DNA of 64,000 bases from assembly GCF_910592395.1 (NCBI RefSeq), contig NC_088320.1, forward strand, positions 6,696,001 through 6,760,000, read 5' to 3'. Every line of letters begins with the position of its first letter. Positions within the stretch are counted from its first letter, which is position 1. The stretch is from Lineus longissimus. Its lineage: Eukaryota; Nemertea; Pilidiophora; Heteronemertea; Lineidae. The translations under genes were made by a program, and so were the position numbers. The notes beneath the pieces were generated by a model. It worked only from the letters and a program-made list of their open reading frames with translations, searched no databases and was not told the DNA's origin. Of this stretch, positions 1-12,900 are shown piece by piece.

Positions 1-963
1 TTTTTTTTGTCAGTTGCAGTAAACAGATTTCACGAGATAGTCTCTTGTGCGTACACGATCATAGGCCTCACTGACAGTACGTGTATCAATTCATTCCAGC
101 TCTCCACACGCATAAATATAAACTGCTTGCACCAGCCGGAGTCACGAGCCACCAAGTTGTACATCAAGAGTAGTTGGGTTTTACATGGCAACATTGATAT
201 GACCCGACCGCGACACAATTCTGAAACTGATACTTCCCTATGAACCAGGCCACAAGCTACAGTCACAACACACGGTCTGGGACAAGTTTCTAGTGACATG
301 TCTTCCAAATCACGAGCGTCCGGGCGGCCAAAAGGCTGAAGTTGTGATATTTTGTCTGAAAAACGAGGGCCCTACTTGTTTTTGAATGACACAAGGTATT
401 CATTATAAGGGCATTTTAATGCTGAAAAAGCTGTCTGGTGCCCAATTACATTTCACGCGACGGTTATACATGTAGTTCCCATTATCGAATTCCGTGTTAA
501 AATGGAGAAAAATCATAACCTGAATGAATCATCATGCTATTCTGATTTCCGTTCCGACTTGAACCTCCATGCAGCAATCATCTTTTTGTGGGTCAGTGCT
601 TGAACGATGCGACGCGCAAGGCGAGAAACTTCACCATGACGTCACCGTGACCCCGCTTCTGCGTAAAGTTCGACCACGGGCACAATCGGGCAACTGGAAG
701 ACGCGGGAAAATTCTACTACATCACACAATGACTGGGCAAGTGTCGCTTGCCTAGTAAAAAATCCGGAAAAATGTCTGACGACCTCATCAGGTTCATTAC
801 CTCGGACCCGCTCGATGCATAAACGCAGGCGGCGCTCAGCGTTTCAAAGGAAAGCCAGCCATAAGCAACCATGCTACCAATGTGGCTGACAAAATCGAGC
901 ACGGACTCTCTCAGTGCGGGGATCTGTCGACCTGGATCGCGGCAGATTTCGGATTATACTGCG
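1..963. other. Upstream region of the DEG/ENaC gene, no clear gene
   Basis: No protein family is recognisable here. An open frame on the + strand (569-889) is basic and low in recognisable motifs, and its reading does not join the channel exon that follows. The stretch most likely holds the promoter and 5' untranslated region of the channel gene. The only regulatory word I can point to is a perfect CRE palindrome at 637-644. Confidence 0.5.
637..644. promoter_or_regulatory. CRE-like palindrome TGACGTCA
   Basis: A perfect TGACGTCA, the CREB/ATF consensus, lies about 330 bases before the proposed channel start codon. An eight-base word occurs often by chance in 64 kb, so position is the only support. 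Confidence 0.25.
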
Positions 964-3900
964 ATGACAAGCAAGTCAAGGGGTAGCAGTGGCTACTTTG
1001 ATGGACAGCGGAGGTTTGAGGCCCTTACTGAAGTTAGGCAAGAAGCAGAAGCAATCACGTATCAGTTCACACAGCAGTCTTCAATGCATGGTCTGCAATA
1101 CATCGGATCATCTGTAAACCCTGCACTCCGAAGGTAAGGGTATTTTATACTTACATGCAGGTTCTAGTTTTAGTGTCAAGATTGAAGGGAATATCTCTAT
1201 TCTTTTTGTTACAATTTACTTTTGTGCTTCTCTCACAAACCTTTCGTTAGTTTGTTGAATATAACTGGTAAGCACATTTACATTGCTCATGCAATATTAA
1301 CTTCGAAAAGCTTTTGAAATACTAGCCCTTTTTTAAAAGGTAACGCTTCTGACAAATTATATCGAAACATATTGTCTCCGAGTGTAGCAAAAATCCATAT
1401 AACAATGTTGCTGAAATGTAACAGGCACAGCCCTTAGAGAATGTGTACAAGTCAATGTTATGTGGCTTTGCACTCGGGTTTTTTGTCGGCCATCCGATAC
1501 ATATAATGTAATAATTCAAGGAATTCAATTTTACCCTTTTTAATTTAAGGCAAATTAAGTAACTCTATCAAATAACACAGTTATGCTATAGATCAGACCT
1601 GATGTGTGCTGAGTTGCGCAAATCGCAATGCATTAAACAAAATTCATTCAGCGCATTGGATTGGCTTCTGTGTTAATCACAGTTGTTATTAATGATAACC
1701 GCAGAATCATGGAAGGAAGAAACCCGCGAGAGTTGCTGATGTATCTGAGGCTGTATACTATTTGACGGAAACATCCGTTACGAGTTAGTTGAGGGCTCCC
1801 CTGTTACTAAAAAAACGTCAACAAGGTTTTGCCTACTCGCTCAGAGTACAAGCTCGTCGGCTAGAGGCAGTGGCGACACATTATTTCCACATCAATGCTG
1901 ATGACAAAAAGACTGTGATCAACAATGTCACTGGATAATAAATCACTTGAAATACCGCAAAAGCGAGATGATTTTTGTGAAATGTATCAACACAATTACA
2001 TTTTACTATTTGACATGATTAATTTTTCGAATGTTTTCGTTCCAAGACTACCAACGTCCATATGAGGTCAGTCAATGTTGCAAATGCGATATTAGTAAAA
2101 TGCCAGTACTCAGTGTGAGCCCAATCTCAGACTTCTGGGTTTACAGGCGGATTGTATGGTGCGTGACTAAATAGAATGATATATCCCCCCCCCCCCCCCC
2201 CACCCCACTAACCCACAAAAACAAAAACAACAAACAAACAAAGACAACAAAAGGATAGCCATATGTGACACTAATCATCCAATTAAAGTTGATAACCCGT
2301 AAGTACCACATAAGGCCAACTAAATGTATGGTGTCATACGCTACAATGCCCAAGATATCACCGACTGCTTCCAATCTAAAGTCTAGGCGTCTCAGCTTTT
2401 CGGCCATTTTCATTTCAACAGTGCACTCCTCGAAAACAGTGATCGCGGCCTGGACAGAAACGGAGTCGTTCAAATAAAATACATTTATTTGAAAGACTCT
2501 GGCCGTGGCCGAAACAAGCCACCAAGCACTATTAGTGCATCTTTTTAATCTTGCTCACAATAACATCTAATCGGTCCCCTATGTGTCTTTATCGCAGTGA
2601 GAGGTAATCATCGTGCACAGTCCTAAAATGCGCCATCTAGAACGAATCTCTTTTGTTTAGTAGCACTTGTCTAACAGTGTATGCATATTTTTGCCTGGCC
2701 AAGGGATGATAAAGAGATTTAGTAACCGCATGAGACGAACAAGTGGTACTATGTGGCCAACTAGTGACACTTCTGGATGACTACTATTTAGTCACATAGT
2801 GTCCGGTGCAAGGCACCTAACCTAACTTGCCTCGTATTTCGAATAAGACGTAAAATCGAGGTTTCGTATCTGTGTTATCGATGTCTCGTATCCCTGTTAT
2901 CGATGTCAGGGCAAGGAGACCCCATCAACGTATACAATAGCCTGGACCGACCCCTCCCCTACAATACCCATCAGTCGGACTCAATCGGCAGATCAAACCA
3001 AAAGGCGCCTGACAGCAGTGTTAAGCAAGAACGCTCACAAATCCTGATGGATTATTTTCTCCTCGTAGAACGATTCCTCCATGCGGCCTGAGCACACTGG
3101 TAGAAATACGTTCAACCACCAACTCGGCGGCGATTTGGGGGTAACTGAGGGACCTATTATGCGTCACAAGACAAAAAGCCCATTTTATTGTGGTATACAA
3201 TGTATACATTTTACTAGAAGTGATCGAATACATCTTCGGTGTAACCTATTCAAAATACAGTTGCGTCTCACATTTTCTCGCTAGTATCATTGCAAATCTA
3301 TTAATCGCCCATTAAAGTTCCCATCTGGCTTTTGGTGTTTATCTTTTCAATTCTCGCGAGAAGTTAAACGTGACATGCGTTCATTGCATCAGCCCTTGTT
3401 GAATTATAACGAAGAAACGAGCACGGATGTCCTGGCGGGGACGTCAGTTATAATTGATAGATAATTGAATAACGAAGTATCCTTGGGATTTTCGACAACA
3501 GTCACACTACGTGATACCAAAATAGAGAATTAACCACCTCCTTGAAATAAAAAAGACAATATAGTTTGAAACAAAAATGTGTCAATATCCATCAATATGT
3601 CTAATGGCAATTCACACAATAATGGCCAAGAGAATGATGATGAACGGAGCTTGATTTAAAGAAGATTGTTTTTCAAGTAATTTGTATTTATATCATTTGG
3701 AACACAAATAATTGCACATATGTATTTTTCTGTCGAGAATCCTACTCGATTACTCTAGTCCGTCTTTGTGAACACATTTTCGGAACTATACGGAGAACGC
3801 ATGTCTTGAATGGTTATACATCGTAATGAATTCGCGAGAGTATAGTTGACTCAGCGAGATATCGCAAGCCGTACCATGTGAAAGATTCAAAACGGCTTTG

Positions 3901-6900
3901 ATCGCAATTGAACCAGCTCGGTAATGTGTCTGTGAGCTCATCTCTACGGTAATTAACTTCGGGTTTTATTTCCGCTACTGCTATATCGACCCATAGCACT
4001 AGTGACCATTCATGTCAACCAGCAAAGAATCTGAGGTAAATGAGCACCAATTGGTTGCTTCCAAAGCATAGGTTTGTTTCGAAAGCTAAGATATCCTCTG
4101 TTTTGGAAATGATCATAATGAAAGCAAAAAGCCATCACTACATGAACATAAAGACAAAACCAGCAAAACCAAAACAGTTTTGTTTTCTGTTTAATTGACG
4201 CCTCGCCATTTTATTTCCAGGCAGTTGCACTGACTGAATCGATTCGGATTGCTTTATTTTCCTTCAGTTGCAAGCGTTTATTTGTGGATAATCGGGTTAT
4301 TATGTGCCGGACTTCTGTGGCGTTCTTCCTGAACGTGCTTAAGCAACTACATTATATAAGCCTACGGGAATCATACCTTTGACATATTCAGCGAGCCAAG
4401 AGATGATAAACGTTTTCTTAGGTTATACCATGCATGTATTCATTATCTGTTTCTTAATTTTCAGATTATTTTGGGCTTGCTGCTTCGTGGCTTCAGTGGC
4501 CTTCTTCCTCAACGCCGTCATACCTAGACTGAGCGATTACCTACGGAACCCCGTCCTCACCAAGATCAGTATTGAGCGATCCCATCCCATGACCTTCCCG
4601 GCCGTCACCATTTGTAATTTCAATCCTTACCGGAAGAGCATCCTAGAAAGTAGACCACAAGTCGCCGCGATAATGCAATCAGCGTACAAGTCGAGTTCAT
4701 CAGAGTATATTGGCTTAGAAGGTAATACAATCTCCTCATTGACGTCATTAGCACATTCAAAGTCAGGTGGCCATATTTAATACTTTCGGGACGTTTTCTG
4801 GCCACAGAAACGTGGCTTTCACTTTGCATGGTTTCTCCTAATATACTTCTAATATTAGGCAACCACCATTCGACAGGCAGCATAACCATTATATTGTACT
4901 TTGTACATGTAATCGCGTCTCAAACGAAGACAAGTAAAGTGTTCAACTGGTCGGATCTTTTTCAGGAATTAACCAATCTGACCCACTTATCAACGAAACT
5001 CTCCATAACACCATCAACCACGACATAGTGGTCGAAGCGGCTCATCCTCTCCTTCCAATGATCTGGGGCTGCAGATGGGACGGGGATGATATCCCCTCGT
5101 ACGATTTCTTCACTACATCCTACACGGACTTCGGAATATGTTATACCTTCAATTCGAGGGAGTTTCAAGAGAAGAATGAGAAACTGCAGACAAATGCTAC
5201 AGGGAGTAATAGCGGGTTGCATCTCAGGATGACTGTAGAGCACTTGGAGTACTATTTGCAGAATCCATTGTCAAATTCTGCAGGAATCAAGGTGTGTTCG
5301 AATTTTGGGCAGTGTCGTAGTGCCCATTACCCTCACTGGCTTTCTACCAATACCCGTCTCAACGAATGATATGGCTGAAATTTAATAGCGAGCTGCTAGA
5401 TCTCAACTCTTGTAATTCCTTAGAACAGACTTTGAGCCTCCAAAATCAACTACTTAGCATCCATCATTGGCGCCAATTGTGACCCACGTTGACATGTAGC
5501 AATTCACGATTGACATTGAATATTCACTTTTGCCGTGTCGTATGTAATTACATCAAACTACTTCGCAATGTCTTGTTATGAAAGTTACCTTCCCAACTTT
5601 TTGTAACGTCTATAAATGTGTTGTCATTGCTTCAGATGATGCTCCACGACGCGGACACTCTACCTTTGGTGAAGGAATACGGCATGGCAATCACACCTGG
5701 CACTGAAAATTTCATGGGGATTCGGCAGGTGAAGGTCAGCCACTAGATCTCTTTTTATTTATCATATATGTTGTATATGTACACATGACAACATCCCTCT
5801 GGCAAAGTGATGAGATAAGAGTTTTGCCTTTAGGGCGTTCAATGTATATTATATTTCATGTATATAGTAGTTTAAACTCAGACAGTCTACAGTTCACTAA
5901 CCTGTGCGTGGTTTTGATTATCCATTGATGATAGGTTTGTCTAATGAAAAGAGGAGCGTTAAAAGGAGGACTGAACCTACGATTTGGGGCTGCTCTTAAC
6001 GGGCTAACGCATTACCCATTTCATTCTTGTTGATAGTACTCTGACAATAATGGGCAATTCAGACACTCCACAGTTAACCCGAATGAATGATATGTCTCCC
6101 CTGCGGTATGGTTTCGTGGTTAGCCTAATGATCTATCAGGAATTATCGGCTTACCGATCGAGCAGCCCCAGGGAGCACATGTTTGGATTTGGCTAGGTCT
6201 GTCGAATAACAATTACAACGGTACGCTACCGAGACGGCTGAGAGGAAACTGTGAGCAACTTCATACTTTCGTACTATAAGCGCATAATACATGTAATATG
6301 AGATATTGCAGCATGTACATGTACACGTACAGCCTTCAAAACCTCGATATTTTCTGATCATTTTTAAATCATCTCAAAATTCGATAAGTTGGTCAGACAT
6401 GTCAGAGGCCGCGCTCTCACAGCTTTGTCAATTATCTGAACATGATTCAACTTTTAGGAATAACCAGGCGGATAGCGCTTTTTGGTTTCTACAAAATGCT
6501 TCTGGATTAGACTGGGGAATGGTAGAGGGTTTTCAGACAGGTGCAGGGTATAAAACGCTAGATGAAGAACTCGCACTTATTTATTTTCATCTGACATTTC
6601 GAATTGTATCAATTCCAGCACTCCTTTCTTCCTCCACCGGCTGAGAATTCACACTGCCGAGACACTACAGGACCAGGATTTAGAAACCCTTTGGCGTTTT
6701 ATCCAACGTATTCATATTCTGCTTGTCGTTACGAATGCTTAGCCAACTATACCCTGGAGAAGTGTGGGTGCAGAGGTGCACTCATGCCAGGTAAGAAGAG
6801 CAATAGATATTTAGTTTTGAACTAAAAAAAAAACAAACCTGATCACCAGTGGCGTTTTGGTTTCTTTTAAAGCACTCCATTATGCCAATATGAGGAACAC

Positions 6901-9900
6901 CTAAAACTCATTTAAAACCCACAAAATGATAAAAGTATTAATCGGAAGACATTGTAACCTTTGGTCTGCATGGCCGCCGAACAATATCTTGTCCCATTTG
7001 AGGTGTGTGAAAGAGTTTTGGTGTTCCTTGGATTGGCATATACATGTAGTTTCACCTTGCCTCGATACAGTTCAATCCTGCAAGTCGTCCACAGTCAGCT
7101 TTGTAAGCTCCCGTGTCCTGATTAACTACCCGCGTCTTCAATCAAGTACTTCTTTCGTGGGACTGAGAGAGGAAAGCGATGTAACAGACACCTTGCTGGT
7201 CTGTATACCAACTGTTTGCCACTCTGAATATTCGTAAGACATATCAGAGAAATACTGGCGTTTGTGACTGGTGAGCTGAGTGATTTGCATAAAAATACTG
7301 TTTCCGAGCCGTGTATTGAGTATGAAAAGGTCGGAGATTGTAAATATAGCTTCCAGAAGACACCCTGGATCAGAATTGTCTCGAACGCACATATACGTAC
7401 CACTCTCGTCCATTACTAATCTACTGCCAACGAAAAAAGAGGTATTTCGAAAGCATAAAACATGATGTGCTCGACTTGCGAGTAAACAGCTGATGATTTA
7501 TAACAAATAAAACAACGGATCCATTGTGTGTCAGTGGCACTGGCGTCGAGATTTCCTGTGGGACTTGACTGGGCCTGGATTAATCTGCAACATTGCGATA
7601 AAGAAGTCACTAAGGCCGATGTATGGCGTGATAGTCGTGATTATCAGGGCAAAAAATTTATGTCAGTGTTGAGTTGGCGCCCTATCATGCTCATATTGAG
7701 ATGCTATGATAAGATAAAGATAATTGTGAAGAGGAGACCAGAGTCATACAGCCCTAGCCATCGCGTTTTGCATGGCAGCATGGTTTTGAAATACTTGGGC
7801 GATTTTTGTTGCTGCAACTTGCGATTACAATCGCTGCCATGGGTGACAAAAGATCTCGCGTTTGCGGTAAAGCCGGTTATCGCTTAGTTTGATGTTGTAT
7901 TGATCTCGAGTCGGTGCGATCACCGATTCTTGTAGCAAGCACGAGCGATGGCAAGCTAACAAATTTTGTCACTTGCGATCATAATCGCAGGTTGCTGTGT
8001 TTTGAATCGCTCGTTTGGGGGTAGGGGCGCTTTATAGCATCTTAGGCAGCTAACAGTATTCGCACAGCAGTAACACCCAGCGTTATCGACATGATCGACG
8101 GTATGCCCTTTGACGACCACTTGTGAAAGCCGGCATGCTCCCGCATCACACTTACAAAGAACTATCACGACACCGGGACAGCGGATTAGCAAGTTCAATA
8201 ACATCAAGTGGTGCCATTTATAGTCGCCCTTCGGAGTAATAAAACAACGTAAACGACGAAAGAAACAGCACATTTAATTTTTTGCAAGTAAGCCAAGCAT
8301 AAGTCATACACTTCTTTGGTAGCGTGGAGGATGTGAACATGATTTTTATTTTCTTTGTAGGGTCGTTGAGATTGATTGAAAGTCTGTGAGGATGCGACTA
8401 TTATCCGTTGGGATCAGGGACAGTGTTCATTTTTGGCAAAGAAGAAGTCGCCTCGTTTGCTGTCTGGCAATGGCCCATGCGGCTTCAATGGTCTTTCAGA
8501 ACTGTTTCATCATTTTTGTTTAATATGATCTGATAACGCCTGTTGTTCTGGACTTCTTAATAATGGTGTCCTATTATTCATTTTAGGGCCAGGGAATTAC
8601 TGCACGATGTATGAGTATTTTGCTTGTGAGCTAACGATGGAGAGTAAGTAAATGCTTTGTGTACAGGCTATATTTTGCAGAACGGCCACGTGGTTGGCAG
8701 AAAAGCATTCATCGGCTTATCAGTGAGAGGCCAGGAGCATGCGATTCAGCCAAGACTTGCGTACTAGGGTCAGTGGCAGTCAAGACAATTCCATTGCTCT
8801 CTTTGCTTTTAACAGTTTTGAATGAGATAGCACGTGTTCATCTTATTCCAAGTTCAAGTATGAAAGCAATCTGTCCGTGAATTTCGATATATCTAAAGCC
8901 AGTGCGTGAGTACCTTTATGTGCAGTGCAAAATAATATCGTGACAGAAATCTCAGCGCGATGGAGGTGCTTTCTATTGTGTGACAATGCCATGAGGAGTG
9001 AAGTGGGTACGTCTTGGCATTTTCATACAAGCTGCAGGAACAAAGTATAACACGTTTGCAGCTCAAAACAGATTTAGAATGAGCGTTTTTAAAGCGGGCT
9101 AATGTTCCTTTAGTGTATTTTTGATATCTTTTAAACCTATTAATCGTCTTTAGGAGAGTATTCCCGTGCCGAAGACCCCCTCCTCCGCTGTGACTGCTTC
9201 ATTCCCTGTCAACAAATCGTCTACGACATTCGACTGTCTTCGGCACTCTACCCCGGCGACCACGTGGTTCAAGATTTGGAACATATTTTTGATATTACAG
9301 AACATCATATACGGTGAGTTGTGTATGGCACACCATATACGCCGAGTGTTGGTTTTCAAAAAAAAGTTAGTCACTACGGCGTTTACCCGGCCCTAAAGCC
9401 CGCAGCACACTACCCGCCAACTTTGGCGACAAGAGGCTTTCAGCTGACGCCTCTCGCCGCCGAAGTTGGCGGCCAGTGGATCCCGGTCAGAGCACACCTG
9501 CCAAGAATCGGCGTCCAGTAGCGTCTTTTCCGCAACTTTAGGCTGCCATTTTGAAATCATGTGACATCAAGACGCATACTGATTGGCCATAGCCTCGCCG
9601 CCGACGCCAATTCAGGCGGCAATCCGTAGAACACCTGGCTTCTTCTTGCGTTCAAACGCGGCGACACGCGTCAAACATGTTAGATATTTGGCGTCTAGTT
9701 GCGGCAAGTGGCGGCAAGTCGCGTTCGCCGACGCCGTTCGTAGCAGACTAGGGATTTTTCAGGCTCTCAGGACTCTTGCGGCAAAAAAAGCCGGCTAGTG
9801 TGCTGCGGGCTTAACTTCGCGTTTAAGTTTAATGGGCGCTCAATTAGTGACATAATTGTGTCAATCAAAACAGGGCCTGGTTGTTCAAAAAAGGTTTTGT

Positions 9901-12900
9901 CACTTACGCTGGCATCAGCTTAACTTGGCATTACAGGACTGTATACACGTCCACATGACTTGACAGAAGGGGGTATAGCGCCAAGATGAGTTAACTCCAG
10001 TGTTAATTATGCTTAAGAGTTGTAAGTATCCCTTCCTTTGGTGTCAGTTCTAACAAAGATATGGTGAGTCTCTTTCTCATACCGTTCATACAATCCAGGG
10101 AAATGTCCCTACCATCCATTAAACTCTAATATCGCGTATTAGCCGCATTCTTCATGTTACTGGGATCTTCTGCCGCTGGAGGCGGGTATTGTCCTCCGGT
10201 TTGTGGGGGATTAACGGTGGTAGGCGGAGGGTAGTGGCCGCCGGGTTGAGGGTACATCGACGCTGTTAGTGGTGCGCCTGCATGCCCCGGGCCCGCTAAC
10301 ATCACTTGGTTGTAGGGTGGCGGTTGGACGGGGTCAGATTGAGGCAACCCTGGGCCTGGTGGAGGCATCACCTGCCCGTACGTTGGAGGTGCATATCCCC
10401 GGTTGACATAAGCCCCTTGCGCTGGTTGGACCCGACCTTGGGTAACTGAAAAGTGATGACATCATAGTCTTATATATGCATATGTGGTGAATCAAATACA
10501 ACACACAGTCATAAATTACGGTTGAGTCGTTGATTATTCGAACGCTATCGGAGTTGCGTAAAGGGAACATCGGCCTAAGTATCTAAAAGATTAATACCAA
10601 GCTCGGGACTATTCGCTGTCTGCACTTACTGACGGCTGTGTGCTGGGCAGGCCTCCTACGGTTGTTTGCCGCAGCAGCGCATACTCCGCATGCGACGACC
10701 GGTATCACTATGATTAGGACGAGAAGGACGATTCCACCAATCACCCCACCAATGATTGCCCTGCAATAATTTTGTAAATATTATTTTTCAGATCCAACCT
10801 GGTATAAATAACCATTGAGAAAGAAAGGCAGAGATAACTTGTCATAAAATCCTTTTGCATTTGGTCAATGCGTTTTTCCTAAAGCTAGGTGCACACAGAG
10901 CTTGTGACTGCGTGATCGCAGCTGCAAGCCGTTTCCCCCAAAGTCATGCGACGACGCAATCCTCTAGACTGTTGCGATCATGTGTGACATCGACGACGTC
11001 AAATCATCACCAATGTTTCATCTCGCTCCTTGTTCCATTCTTCAACCATGTCTGTGGGCGCTGCCATCTTGAAATCATGTGGTGTAACAGCAACGATTTG
11101 ACTGGTCGAGAGGTAATAGATTGTCGGAAAATTCTATTCACGCGCAGGCGAGCGGTGCACACTGCTTGCGCAGCCTTGCGTCCTATGGCTGCGGCGAATA
11201 CGGCTCCGACAAATATCAAATCATTTTGATACTTGCGATTCCGACTGCGCCCCAGGACGCAAGCACTAAATGGCTGCGGTCTCCAGTGCACACAGACATT
11301 TGCGACCTCGCAAAAAGCCTTGCGGCTGCGATCACGCAGGCACTAAGCTCTGTGTGCACCTAGCTTTAGCCATCGCAAACCTTGTTTGCCAGGAAGAAAA
11401 AACACTGACAATTTTCAGATGTTTGGCATTTTGGAATACCATACGTGTTTAGTAACTGCTTTTTCGTCATCATTATTTCATTATTGTTGAATAGCGATTC
11501 TGTTGAAAATATGTTCAAATGAGACTCGGTGATAACTTCGCCCACTCTTCAAGCACTTGAATGTGGAACTTAGTGGAACCGTTCAGTGCAGAATAAATCT
11601 TTCTGACCGCATTCAGATGAACTACTTTTGGAACACCTTGTGCCATACGTCGAGTCAAATTCTATCTACTGTTTTCTATCTTATTAGACTAACAAACTGG
11701 AAAATATATACCTACCCGATCGGTGCAGTATAATAGTCGTCATATAGTGTCTTAGAACGTGAATAACTGGACCAATAGCTAGAGCTACTAGACCTGGAAT
11801 AATCATATCTGTTGCAGCAGGACGATGAACCCGAGCCTGCGGTACGGTAGCAGCACTTTGAATTGGTGTACTGCCAACAGGTGTTGTATCCAAAATATCC
11901 GTTGAAACATTTTTGGGGCGAACAGCAGACGGCACTTTTGTAGAAGCCAGAGGAACAGCATTCTGTACTTAAGTAATACAGGCAATATCGGGTAGAATAG
12001 CCGCCTTTGCATGATGCATATGACAGCGACATCGCTGAAAGTAGACATCACTGATTAGTCACAAGAGGGTTTGACAGCATGCACACTCGGTAGAGAGCTA
12101 TGTTATGAACTGGTCTCAATTCAAAACAAAACAGAAATAATAAATAAGGAATCATGATTGGAATTGCCAAATACTCGTTGGAAATGCACACAAATAGCTT
12201 TATTTCTTATTGAGATCATACTAATCCACTCTAGATTAATTTGTTTTGTTATCAAGGACACCTGTCACGCCTAACACGCCTGTAACGGCGTTGGGCAAAT
12301 GCATCTCGGGAAAGGACGGGGTGGGCGGCGTGCGTGGGGTGGGGGGTGGGTGCGCTGAGGGGGTAACAACGGTACTCGTTACATGCACTTACCAGTAGGA
12401 ATCCTCATCGCCATAAAAACAACCAGCGGAATTACGAATGAGAAAATATAGTCCGCCATCTTGGACGTCTACTCCTCGAACCCAGGATACGGACTTAAAC
12501 ACTGTTACGCATTCAATAAAAGGCTGTCGGTGTCACACCCAAGCAGGCTAATCCCGTGTGTGTGTGTGTGTAATAATCGACACGCACTAGTCACTTAGCT
12601 GTCGTGTAACTCGGTTGCTGACTGGATGAGGCGATTTCTCAAATGAAAAGAAAGAAATTGGCAATATCTTATGACCAGTGAATTAAATTCGTAATAGTTC
12701 TAGGCTACACAAATTCTATCCCCCTCGAACTCTTGTCATCCTGCACCAACATGCACATCATGGTATATTCTGATGATTTTCATGTACATGTATATACATG
12801 TATAGGCTGTGATCAACACGACACTACTGGCAACGGCTGTGTATCTCGTTGAAAGAGCCAGCGTTATATCTGCATTGGCCGGTTGCTAAGCTGACGGTTT

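Noticed and set aside
569-889. 106-codon + strand frame before the channel gene
   Set aside because: It ends before channel exon 1, is in a different frame and has no known domain. A zinc-knuckle-like end (CYQCG) is too short to mean anything.
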